Shown: positions 29,734 through 36,625 of the stretch, piece by piece
Numbering within the stretch: position 1 is the stretch's first letter
Layout: each line of letters begins with the position of its first letter
Assembly: GCF_000787815.1 (NCBI RefSeq)
Contig: NZ_BBPO01000041.1
Span: 2,615 to 39,239 of the forward strand
Direction: 5' to 3'
Length of the DNA: 36,625 nt
From: Streptacidiphilus neutrinimicus
Lineage (GTDB): Bacteria > Actinomycetota > Actinomycetes > Streptomycetales > Streptomycetaceae
Notes under the pieces: model-generated
What the model was told of the DNA's origin: nothing
Database searches by the model: none
What the model saw: only the letters and a program-made list of their open reading frames with translations
Program-made: the position numbers and the translations under genes

Positions 29734-30695
29734 CGCGTGCTCCGGTGACCTGCGGCGGACAAGGGGGACTTCTCGGTGTCGGGGGCGGGGGCAGCCTCGT
29801 GGTCGGCGGTGAGGCCGAGGTAGACGTCCTCCAGGCTCGGCTGCTCCACCGTCAGACCGTTCAGGACCAGGCCTCGGTCCAGGGCCCAGCCGGTGAGCTG
29901 GTGCAGGACGCGGGTGGGCTCGGCGACGGACGCGGTGACGGTCCCGTCGGCCTCGACGTCGACCGGGACCGGCAGGTCGTCCGGCGAGCAGCCGTCCGGG
30001 AGGGTGAACCGGATCCGCTTGAGGGCGTGGTCGCGGCCGCCGATGGTCGCCGGGGTCCCGGTGGCCACGATCCGCCCGGCGGCGATCACGGCGACGCGGT
30101 CCGCCAGGGCCTGCGCCTCGTCCATGTAGTGGGTGGTGAGCAGGATGCTCGTGCCCGTGTCGCGGAGGTTGCGCACGACGTCCCAGGCGCCGTGGCGGGC
30201 GTTCGGGTCGAAGCCGGTGGTCGGCTCGTCCAGGAAGAGCAGGCGCGGGTTGCCGATGATGCCGAGGGCCAGGTCCAGGCGGCGCTTCTGGCCGCCGGAG
30301 AGGTCCTTGACCCGGGTGCGGCTCTTCTCGGTGAGGCCGGTGAGCGCGACGACCTCGTCGACGGGGCGCGGTGCGGGGTAGTAGCCGGCGTTGCGGGCGA
30401 TGGTCTCCCGGACCGTCAGGTACGGCTCGACGGCGATGTCCTGGAGCACCAGGCCGACATGGCGGCGCAGCCAGCCGCTGTGCGCCCGGTCGCCCGGGTC
30501 GCGGCCGAGCACCTCCACCGTGCCGCCGTCGCGCTGACGGAAGCCCTCGAGGATCTCCAGCGTGGTGGTCTTGCCCGCCCCGTTGGGTCCGAGCAGCGCG
30601 AAGATCTCCCCCGCCTCGACGTGGAAGCCGACGCCGCGGACCGCTTCCTTGTCGCGGTAGCTCTTGCGCAGGTCCTGCACGAGCACGTGGTTCAT
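29730..30695 (-). CDS. ABC transporter ATP-binding protein
   Basis: A 321-residue ATPase. Walker A GPNGAGKTT (about 36-44), Q-loop, signature LSGGQKRR (about 133-140), Walker B LLFLDEPTTG (about 153-162) and the switch histidine in LTTHYMDEA are all present. A C-terminal extension of about 100 residues follows the nucleotide-binding domain, as in DrrA-type drug-export ATPases. The start has GGAGAG about 9 nt upstream. It is coupled to the permease by a 4-nt overlap and separated from the YcaO gene by 252 bp of G-rich repeats. Confidence 0.9.
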   Translation of the reverse strand: MNHVLVQDLRKSYRDKEAVRGVGFHVEAGEIFALLGPNGAGKTTTLEILEGFRQRDGGTVEVLGRDPGDRAHSGWLRRHVGLVLQDIAVEPYLTVRETIARNAGYYPAPRPVDEVVALTGLTEKSRTRVKDLSGGQKRRLDLALGIIGNPRLLFLDEPTTGFDPNARHGAWDVVRNLRDTGTSILLTTHYMDEAQALADRVAVIAAGRIVATGTPATIGGRDHALKRIRFTLPDGCSPDDLPVPVDVEADGTVTASVAEPTRVLHQLTGWALDRGLVLNGLTVEQPSLEDVYLGLTADHEAAPAPDTEKSPLSAAGHRSTR

Positions 30696-30779
30696 CGGCG
30701 CGTCTCTCCACTTCGCGGGGCCGGCGCTGGGCCGGTGCGGTGTCGCTGGGTCACGGTGTCGGCTTTCGTGTCGGTGCGG

Positions 30780-30900
30780 ATCGGGGCGGTTCGGGGCGGA
30801 GCGGATCGGGGCGGAGCGAGGCGGGGCGGTTCGGGGCGGAGCGGGGCGGGGCGGTTCGGGGCGGAGAGCGGATCGGGGCGGAGCGAGGCGGTTTCGGGGC
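30780..30900. repeat. G-rich degenerate repeat with a G-quadruplex motif
   Basis: The plus strand repeats units such as GCGGTTCGGGGCGGAGCG with small changes. At 30823-30851 four GGGG runs are separated by loops of 6, 6 and 1 nt, which meets the usual G-quadruplex rule; further GGGG runs flank it. It lies in the 252-bp gap between the YcaO gene and the ABC ATPase gene, with the G-rich strand as the template for the minus-strand operon. Confidence 0.75.
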
Positions 30901-30947
30901 TGACCGGCGCTTTCGGTGGTTCCGGCCCTTCGGGTGGGTGGCCGGGC

Positions 30948-32957
30948 TCACGAGAAGGGGTGCGGGACCAGCCGCAGGGGCCGGTCGGGGTCGGCGCGCC
31001 GGGCCGCGCGCAGCCTGGGCAGGCGCAGGGCACGCTGGCGGGACCAGCCGAAGTCCATGGGCAGCAGGCCGGGCGCGATGACCCGGACGGTGCGCAGGCC
31101 GAGCGCGCGCTGCTCGTGCGAGGTCTGGTCGACCACGATCACGTCGTGGCCGGCGGCCGCGATCGCGTCGCAGCACCGCCGCACGTCCTCCCGCAGGTCC
31201 AGGGGACCTTCCGGGGCCCGCTGGCCCTGCCCGCGGTCGGCGCCCAGGGAGGCGAGCGGGACGGTTGCCGAGGGCGTCAGATAGGTGGCGGCGTGGGCCG
31301 CCATCCGGGGCAGGCCGAACAGGGCCGGGTGGTCGTCCTGGCGGCGGACGAGGGTGAAGTCCTCGGCCATGGCCTCCAGTTCGTCGGTGCGGGCGGAGAC
31401 GCGCCCGGCCAGGCCGGGCAGATAGGTGAGCGTCTCGGCCAGCGCGGACTCGACCGCCGCGGCCGGGTCCAGCGCCGCCGCGGCGGCGAAGGAGAGGTGT
31501 CCCGGGCCGCCGTCGCGCCGCACGGCGACGGCCGCGACCGAGGGGATCGGCAGGTCGGCGCGGGTGTCGAGCACGTGCAGCCGGTAGCCGAGGAGCTCGG
31601 CCCGATCGAGCATGCCGCGTACCGCGGCCGGTGCGCCGTCGTGGAGGTCGATCCCGGTCAGGGACGCGCCGCCGTACCAGGAGAGCAGGAACGCGTCGCG
31701 TTCGACGACCTCCAGCAGCCCGAACAGGACGGCCTCCTCGAGGCAGCTGCCGGTGGCGCAGCCGTTGGAGCACTCGTCGACGAAGTCGTCCCCCGCGCTG
31801 CCCTCGAAGTAGTAGGCGGAGCGCCGGGCGACGAGCACGGGCCGCTGGTCGCGCAGGGACCAGCCCGGCACCCAGGGGATGGGCCGCGCCGGGTCGAAGG
31901 GCTGCAGCCGCTGCTCGGCGGCGTAGGTCTCCGGCGCGTACACGCCGCAGTCGCGCGGGTCCAGTGCCGCGTCGCCGAGGCTGTCGTACGAGGCCACCAG
32001 CGGCGGGGCGAGGGACTGTCGGCGCGTGCTCGCGTAGCGTTCCAGCCCTTCCAGCAGGCCGAGGTGGCGGCTGCGCCGGAAGGAGCCGGTCTTGCCGCTC
32101 CAGGTCATCTCGTTCAGACCGCCGGAGGTCCGCAGCAGGACCGCGCCGGCCACGGGGGCGGTGGTGGGCGAGGTCAGGTCGGTGCGGGTGCCCGCGCCGA
32201 GCGCGCCGCACACCGGGTTGGCCAGAGCGGTCGCGGGCAGGGCGTACGCCTCGGGCGTCCGCAGCCGGTAGGCGTGCGCGGGCCGGGGACGCGGCAGCAG
32301 GGCAAGTCCGGGCTCCGGCGCGGCGGCCTGCTCATCGGCCTCGCGGCAGACGGGACACAGCGCCTCGGGCAGGAGCGGAACGGTGACGGTGTGCCAGGTG
32401 GCCAGGTCGATCCTGGTCACCCGGCGTAGCCGCCGGTCCCCGCCGGTGAGGCCGTCCGCGGGCGGCGCTTCGCCGGTGACGGCCTCGTGCACCGCCAGGA
32501 CGGCGGTGGCGAGCCCGGCGGTCGGCAGCGGCCACGCCGCGGCGGCGGTCGTGCCACGTCCGGTCTCCAGGGCGTCGCGCTCGGCTGAGCCGCGCAGCCG
32601 CTGCCGACGCATGGCCAGGCACACCCCGCAGGCGGTCCCCTCGGCCGTCCCGTCACCGCCCCAGGGGCCGACAAGGACGGCGTCGGCGGCCAGGTGGACG
32701 GTCGCGCGGGCGCGGTCCGCGAGACCGTGCGAAGCGCCGGACGCAGGGGCGTACGAAGCGGCGGACGCGAGGGCGTCGGCGTCGCCGAGCCAGGCCACGT
32801 CCGGCGCCGGTCGGCCGAGACGTTCGGCCTCGTCGGCGAGCAGCAGACGCAGCCGCTCCCCCGCCGCCGCCAGCGGGTGGTCGGCGGCGGCGAAACCCGC
32901 CGTCACCACTGCCGCCGCTGCTGCGTGCGCGGATGCCTCGGCACCGGTCACGGTCAT
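30948..32957 (-). CDS. Fused TOMM cyclodehydratase (zinc-tetrad/E1-like domain + YcaO)
   Basis: A 669-residue protein. The N-terminal part (about 1-250) has DAVLVGPWGG followed by C110-x2-C113 and C201-x2-C204, the zinc tetrad of the cyclodehydratase partner domain. The C-terminal part is a YcaO enzyme: LLEGLERYAS (Glu303, Glu306), NGCATGSCLEEAVLFGLLEVVERDAF (the ATP/Mg site, about 398-423) and a proline-containing end VPHPFS close to the PxPxP tail of azoline-forming YcaOs. It should use ATP to turn Cys (and perhaps Ser/Thr) of the precursor core into azolines. The true end is Ser, not Pro. No flavin dehydrogenase for oxidation to azoles is in the window. The ATG overlaps the upstream protease stop (ATGA). 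Confidence 0.9.
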   Translation of the reverse strand: MTVTGAEASAHAAAAAVVTAGFAAADHPLAAAGERLRLLLADEAERLGRPAPDVAWLGDADALASAASYAPASGASHGLADRARATVHLAADAVLVGPWGGDGTAEGTACGVCLAMRRQRLRGSAERDALETGRGTTAAAAWPLPTAGLATAVLAVHEAVTGEAPPADGLTGGDRRLRRVTRIDLATWHTVTVPLLPEALCPVCREADEQAAAPEPGLALLPRPRPAHAYRLRTPEAYALPATALANPVCGALGAGTRTDLTSPTTAPVAGAVLLRTSGGLNEMTWSGKTGSFRRSRHLGLLEGLERYASTRRQSLAPPLVASYDSLGDAALDPRDCGVYAPETYAAEQRLQPFDPARPIPWVPGWSLRDQRPVLVARRSAYYFEGSAGDDFVDECSNGCATGSCLEEAVLFGLLEVVERDAFLLSWYGGASLTGIDLHDGAPAAVRGMLDRAELLGYRLHVLDTRADLPIPSVAAVAVRRDGGPGHLSFAAAAALDPAAAVESALAETLTYLPGLAGRVSARTDELEAMAEDFTLVRRQDDHPALFGLPRMAAHAATYLTPSATVPLASLGADRGQGQRAPEGPLDLREDVRRCCDAIAAAGHDVIVVDQTSHEQRALGLRTVRVIAPGLLPMDFGWSRQRALRLPRLRAARRADPDRPLRLVPHPFS

Positions 32958-34201
32958 CGGCCCGCCTCCCGCTGCCGGTGGCGCGCCGGACGGACCACGC
33001 GCAGCGTCACCAGCGCGGTCGTGGCCAGCATCGTCAGCACCGCCGTGAGCAGCCGCTCGGTGGCGGGCGTCAGAGAGAACACCGCCCAGGCGACGGCGAG
33101 CAGCAGTCCCGCCGTCAGGACCGTCCACAGCGCCGCGTAGCCGAGGTAGAGCCGTCTCGCCCGGCGTGGGTAGCCGCCGGCCCCCGGACCCGTGCCGGGC
33201 CGCCGCCCGGGCAGGGAACGGGCGACGAACCTGCGGGTCTCCTGGGCCAGGCGCGTCGTGCCGAGGACCGCCTCCAGGATCCGGTAGCCGTCCAACGGGG
33301 GCAACGGAAGCAGGTTGGCCAGCCCGACGACGGTGCCCGAGAGCAGGACCGCGCTGAGCGTCGGGTGGCTGCCGCCGTGCCGCGTGAGCAGCAGCCAGCC
33401 GCCGTAGGCGGGCAGCAGGACGGCGAGGTTGGTCAGGGCGCCCGCGGCGGCGACGGCGACCTGGCGGCGTCGCGACAGGAAGCGCGCGTCGGGCACGTCG
33501 CAGTACAGGTAGACCATGGGCAGCCGCCAGCGCACACCCAGTTCGCCGACGGTGGCCCCGACCGCCCGAGCGGTCAGCGCGTGGCCGACCTCGTGGAGCG
33601 CCATGCTGAACCACAGGGCGACGGCGACCAGCAGGAACATCGCCGGACGGTGGCCCAACGCCCGTGCCGACGCGGTGAGTTCCGGGAGCCGCCAGGCGAG
33701 GCCCGCAAGCAGGGCGCAGAGCGCCGCGCCCAGGAGCAGCACGGCGGCTCCGCGCGCGACCCGGTGCCGAGCCGGGGAGGGGAGGTGACGCAGCACGTCG
33801 AAGCGCGCGTCGCCGTCCGCGACCAGCCGCAGCCGCCCCTCTGCCCAGTGCCCGCGCGCCGGCGGGGTGGCCGCGGGCACGGCGGCGGCGGACGCCGGCA
33901 GCTGCGTCTCGGTGCCGACCAGCAGACGGCGTCCGTAGAACAGGCCCAGCAGTTGGCGCCACTGCGGCTCGCCGAGCCGGGCCCCGAACCGGGCGGCGTA
34001 GTCCTCGCCGATCTGTTCCAGCGTCCGCACGCCGTCGAGCCGGTCCAGGACGAAGTGCACCTTCGGCGACAGCTCCATCCGGGCGCCGGTGCGCGGGTCG
34101 AGCAGCAGCCGTACGGGCTCGTGCCCGCGCAGCAGCGGGGCGCTGACGAGGATGTCGGGGCGGGTGCGCGGCGCGGCCGCGCGGGGTTCGGTGGGGTTCA
34201 C
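32954..34201 (-). CDS. M50-family membrane metalloprotease with PqqD/RRE-like N-terminus
   Basis: A 415-residue protein starting at a GTG that overlaps the upstream stop (GTGA). Residues 18-95 resemble a PqqD-type peptide-recognition domain (RLLLDPRTGARMELSPKVHFVLDRLDG, then LEQIGEDYAARFG). Several membrane helices follow. HEVGH (203-207) and NLLPLPPLDG (296-305) are the zinc-binding and third-ligand motifs of site-2-protease-type peptidases. Relatives such as YydH occur in RiPP clusters. It could bind the leader and cut within or near the membrane, or serve in immunity. Two or three more hydrophobic segments follow the active site. Confidence 0.85.
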   Translation of the reverse strand: MNPTEPRAAAPRTRPDILVSAPLLRGHEPVRLLLDPRTGARMELSPKVHFVLDRLDGVRTLEQIGEDYAARFGARLGEPQWRQLLGLFYGRRLLVGTETQLPASAAAVPAATPPARGHWAEGRLRLVADGDARFDVLRHLPSPARHRVARGAAVLLLGAALCALLAGLAWRLPELTASARALGHRPAMFLLVAVALWFSMALHEVGHALTARAVGATVGELGVRWRLPMVYLYCDVPDARFLSRRRQVAVAAAGALTNLAVLLPAYGGWLLLTRHGGSHPTLSAVLLSGTVVGLANLLPLPPLDGYRILEAVLGTTRLAQETRRFVARSLPGRRPGTGPGAGGYPRRARRLYLGYAALWTVLTAGLLLAVAWAVFSLTPATERLLTAVLTMLATTALVTLRVVRPARHRQREAGR

Positions 34202-35310
34202 GACGCCGCCGTGGCCGGCTCGGCCGCGCCGGACCCAGCTCGGGGTTCGGCGAGAGCGCGCGCGAGGAGGTAGGCGAGGTAGGCCTCGTCCTGGAGCGTC
34301 ATCGACAGCCGGTTGTTGGTCATGTGCAGGTAGGGGACGAGCAGCCTCGGCAGGGTCACCGCCAAGTCGGTGACGCCGGGCCGGGCGCCGTCCCAGGGCT
34401 CCTCGTCCTGGTCCGGTGGGGCGAAGGCGATCCGCCCCTGCTCGGTCAGGTCGACCAGGCGGGCCCGCAGCTCGCGGCAGTGCTCGGCCCAGGCCCGCAG
34501 CGTGCCGGGCAGGGTGGAGAAGTCGTCTGCCTCGGCCGCGGCGAGGATGCGCCGGATGCGCGGGGCGAGCGAGTCGGCGGTGGCCCGGTAGCCGCGGTCG
34601 AAGTCGCCCTGGCCTGCGGTCTCGGCTCTGCCGGAGGACTCGTCCCAGAAGCGGTGGTAGCCGTCGAGGAACTCGGCCAGCAACTCGCCGTCGCGCACCA
34701 GGCATCCGGCGGTGACCATCATCACCTGGGCGGCGAAGCCGAGGGCGACGGGGCGCAGGTGCAGGTTCAGGGTGCGGTTGGCGTCGAGGACGAGGCGGCT
34801 GGAGTGCTCGAAGTGCCACTCCGCGAGCGCCACGCCCGCCGGGCCGCCGTACTTGCCGTACTCGGGCTGGTAGCGCTCGGCGCTGAAGGTGTTGGTGTCG
34901 CGCAGCCGCATGGTGCCGTCCGGGCCGAGCAGCCGGGTGCGCTGCGCCGGGGTGAACTCCCGCTCCATCAGCTTGTCGTAGTAGTCGTCCAGGAAGCCGG
35001 GCGGCACCTCGTACAGGGCCGGGCGACGGCGCAGGAACGCGGCGACGGCCGCCTCGGTGCGCTCGCGCACGGCCGGGGCCGCCTCGGGCGTGGAGGGGCG
35101 CAGGCGCAGCCGGACGTGGGGCCCCTCCAGCCAGTAGTTGATGAAGAAGTGACCCGCCAGCAGGCCGTCGTCGGTCAGCTCGTCGACGAGGGGCTCGATC
35201 AGCTGGAGCAGCAGCGGGCGGGGGCTGGCCGAGTAGTAGATGTGGTAGGCCAGCCAGTGGCCCCGGGTCTCCTCGGCGCCCTGCTGCGGACCGGTGTGCA
35301 CGGAGTTCAT
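34198..35310 (-). CDS. LanB elimination-domain / thiopeptide-type biosynthesis protein (SpaB C-terminal family)
   Basis: A 370-residue protein; the ATG at 35310 has AAGGA before it and overlaps the upstream stop by ATGA. It starts with the family pattern GHWLAYHIYYSASP (about 17-30), LLLQLIEPLVDEL, FFINYWLEGPHVRLRLRP (about 55-72) and ends with LHMTNNRLSMTLQDEAYLAYLLARAL, all typical of the stand-alone SpaB C-terminal (thiopeptide-type) family. In split LanB systems such proteins remove glutamate from glutamylated Ser/Thr to give dehydroamino acids. The homologous pyridine synthases join two dehydroalanines in thiopeptides. Sequence alone does not let me choose between these roles. Confidence 0.88.
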   Translation of the reverse strand: MNSVHTGPQQGAEETRGHWLAYHIYYSASPRPLLLQLIEPLVDELTDDGLLAGHFFINYWLEGPHVRLRLRPSTPEAAPAVRERTEAAVAAFLRRRPALYEVPPGFLDDYYDKLMEREFTPAQRTRLLGPDGTMRLRDTNTFSAERYQPEYGKYGGPAGVALAEWHFEHSSRLVLDANRTLNLHLRPVALGFAAQVMMVTAGCLVRDGELLAEFLDGYHRFWDESSGRAETAGQGDFDRGYRATADSLAPRIRRILAAAEADDFSTLPGTLRAWAEHCRELRARLVDLTEQGRIAFAPPDQDEEPWDGARPGVTDLAVTLPRLLVPYLHMTNNRLSMTLQDEAYLAYLLARALAEPRAGSGAAEPATAAS

Positions 35311-36625
35311 CGGAGTCCTTCCTCGGTCGGCTCGGTCGGCTCGGGCGGTTCGTTCGTCAGGGTTGCCTGGGTTGTGTGTGTTGTGTGGGTCGTCCGGGGT
35401 GTCGGGTGCGCGGCGGGCCCGGCGGTCGTGGGCAGCAGCTCCACCACGAGCTCGCTCACGTGGTCGCCCGCTCCGGAGCGGGCCGCCAGCTCGTGGCCGG
35501 CCGGGAGCATCTCCTCGAACACGACGCGTCCGGGGCGCTCGGCCAGGGCGGCGTCCAGGGCCAGCAGCGACAGCGGGCTGTCGAAGTCGACGTACTGCGG
35601 CTTGTCCCGGTCCGGGGCGCCGGCTGCGGCGTCCTGGCGGATCCGCGCGAACACCTGGGCGGGCAGGCCGTGGCGGGCACGCAGGCGCAGCCACGCCAGG
35701 TACCACTCGGCCTCGTCACCGCCCGCCTCGCGGCGCGGCAGCGAGCCGGCCGCCGCGGTCCAGGAGCGCCGCTGGAGCACCAGCGCGCCGTACCGCAGCC
35801 GGGGGCGGGTGGTCACGCCGTCCACGGCCGGGCCCTCGGGGACGCCGCGCCAGGGGTCCAACTGCGCCTGGAAGGCCGGGGAGAGCAGCAGCAGGGTGCG
35901 CGGGATCTCCGGGAGCGCCACCGACACCAGGTAGCCGAGGTAGAGCGGCACGACCTCGCGGTCCAGTCGCCGCGAGCGCAGCACGAGTCGGTCGTCCGTC
36001 TCGTCGTGGACCACGTAGAGGTCGTCGAGGTCGAGGCGGGCGTCGGGTTCGGCGGTGCCGGTCTCGCCGGGGCAGACGATCTCGTAGTCGGTCAGCCGGT
36101 CGTGCAGGTTGAGGTTGGTGGTGGCGGCCCCTGCCGTGACCTCCGCGAACACCGCCCCTTCGGGCCGGTTCGCGCGCAGGTGCGCGCGCAGCGCCTCGGC
36201 CACCTCGCCGCCGTCCTCGTCGCGCAGGCAGTGGGTGAACCGGGTGAACGGGTAACCCAGGCCGCCGTATGCGTTGTTCAGGACCAGCAGTGGGTCGTCC
36301 GCGCGCCGGACCCACTGCAGGAAGTGCGACTGCGGCTGGAAGGCCCGTGGCAGCGCGCCCAGGTGCGCGGTGGCGGCCGCGACGGCCTGCGGAGTGAGGA
36401 ACAGCTCGGGGCTCTCGCCCTGGTTGCCGCTCCACAGCTCCCGCATCCGCTCGGTGAGTTCGGCCCTGGCGCGGTCGATCGCGGTGATCTCCGGCTGGCG
36501 CAGCCAGTTCTCCTCCGGCGGCCGGCCGCCGTCCGGGGCGGAGCGGCCGGGGCGGGCGGCGAAGTCGAGGTAGCGGTCGAAGATGTCCTCGTGGAAGTCG
36601 TGGACGAGGGTGAGCAGGTCGTCGC
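35307..36625 (-). CDS. Lantibiotic dehydratase (LanB) glutamylation protein, start outside window
   Basis: The frame is open to the right edge; 438 residues of the C-terminal part are visible. It contains LWSGNQGESPELFLTPQ, YGGLGYPFTRFTHCL, EVTAGAATTNLNLHDRLTDYEIVCPGE, PLYLGYLVSVALPE and a closing YVDFDSPLSLLALDAAL, as in the LanB N-terminal family that transfers glutamate from glutamyl-tRNA to Ser/Thr of a precursor peptide. The last 40 residues are a Thr/Pro tail. It is followed by the separate elimination-type protein with a 4-nt overlap, so the dehydratase is split as in thiopeptide and goadsporin pathways. The promoter and any further genes lie beyond the window. Confidence 0.88.
   Translation of the reverse strand, partial: DDLLTLVHDFHEDIFDRYLDFAARPGRSAPDGGRPPEENWLRQPEITAIDRARAELTERMRELWSGNQGESPELFLTPQAVAAATAHLGALPRAFQPQSHFLQWVRRADDPLLVLNNAYGGLGYPFTRFTHCLRDEDGGEVAEALRAHLRANRPEGAVFAEVTAGAATTNLNLHDRLTDYEIVCPGETGTAEPDARLDLDDLYVVHDETDDRLVLRSRRLDREVVPLYLGYLVSVALPEIPRTLLLLSPAFQAQLDPWRGVPEGPAVDGVTTRPRLRYGALVLQRRSWTAAAGSLPRREAGGDEAEWYLAWLRLRARHGLPAQVFARIRQDAAAGAPDRDKPQYVDFDSPLSLLALDAALAERPGRVVFEEMLPAGHELAARSGAGDHVSELVVELLPTTAGPAAHPTPRTTHTTHTTQATLTNEPPEPTEPTEEGLR

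Overview
The window is very GC-rich, uses GTG and occasional TTG starts, has many 4-nt ATGA/GTGA gene overlaps, and carries a TTA leucine codon inside a PKS gene. This points to a Streptomyces-like actinomycete (Streptomyces, Kitasatospora or a relative), most likely in an accessory, specialised-metabolism part of the chromosome. No tRNA, rRNA, CRISPR array, insertion sequence or integrase was seen.

Left part (1-9500): a truncated gene end, a DUF1269-like protein, a NUDIX hydrolase and a secreted G1 (eqolisin) glutamic endopeptidase. A tight plus-strand operon follows (2932-9205): a GMC flavoprotein, a small subunit resembling that of FAD-dependent sugar/sorbitol dehydrogenases, a second GMC flavoprotein with a C-x5-C-x3-C iron-sulfur motif, a VioB/RebD-type ferritin-like protein and an acetoacetate-decarboxylase-like protein. 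The operon has no cytochrome subunit and no Tat signal, so it looks like a cytoplasmic redox system of unknown substrate. It ends near a perfect 11-bp hairpin.

Centre (9501-22319, minus strand): a hybrid PKS-NRPS operon read MFS exporter -> KS-AT-ACP -> aminotransferase-luciferase-like monooxygenase-C-A-PCP -> type II thioesterase joined to TubC docking + condensation domain. A malonyl extension followed by beta-amination and FMN-dependent hydroxylation would give an alpha-hydroxy-beta-amino acyl unit, the signature group of bestatin, amastatin and microginin aminopeptidase inhibitors. One amino acid is then added. No ordinary type I thioesterase is present. A Mca-like PIG-L amidase is divergent from this operon.

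Right-centre (22852-28177): ordinary or accessory genes: PIG-L amidase, small lipoprotein, DUF3592 membrane protein, AraC regulator divergent from a methyltransferase, an alpha/beta hydrolase broken by a third GGCGT copy, and a VOC protein.

Right end (28383-36625, minus strand): a RiPP cluster of the thiopeptide / linear azole type. Reading downstream: LanB glutamylation protein (cut by the window edge), LanB-elimination-type protein, M50 membrane protease with a PqqD/RRE-like N-terminus, fused TOMM cyclodehydratase (zinc-tetrad domain + YcaO), ABC ATPase, ABC permease, and two 53-residue precursor peptides with near-identical leaders and the shared core TCSSTCSSCC. A perfect 14-bp hairpin separates the two precursors, heptamer direct repeats at 11-bp period lie in front of them, and a 14-bp tandem repeat follows them. 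No azoline dehydrogenase is visible, so the cluster continues beyond the right edge or uses enzymes from elsewhere.
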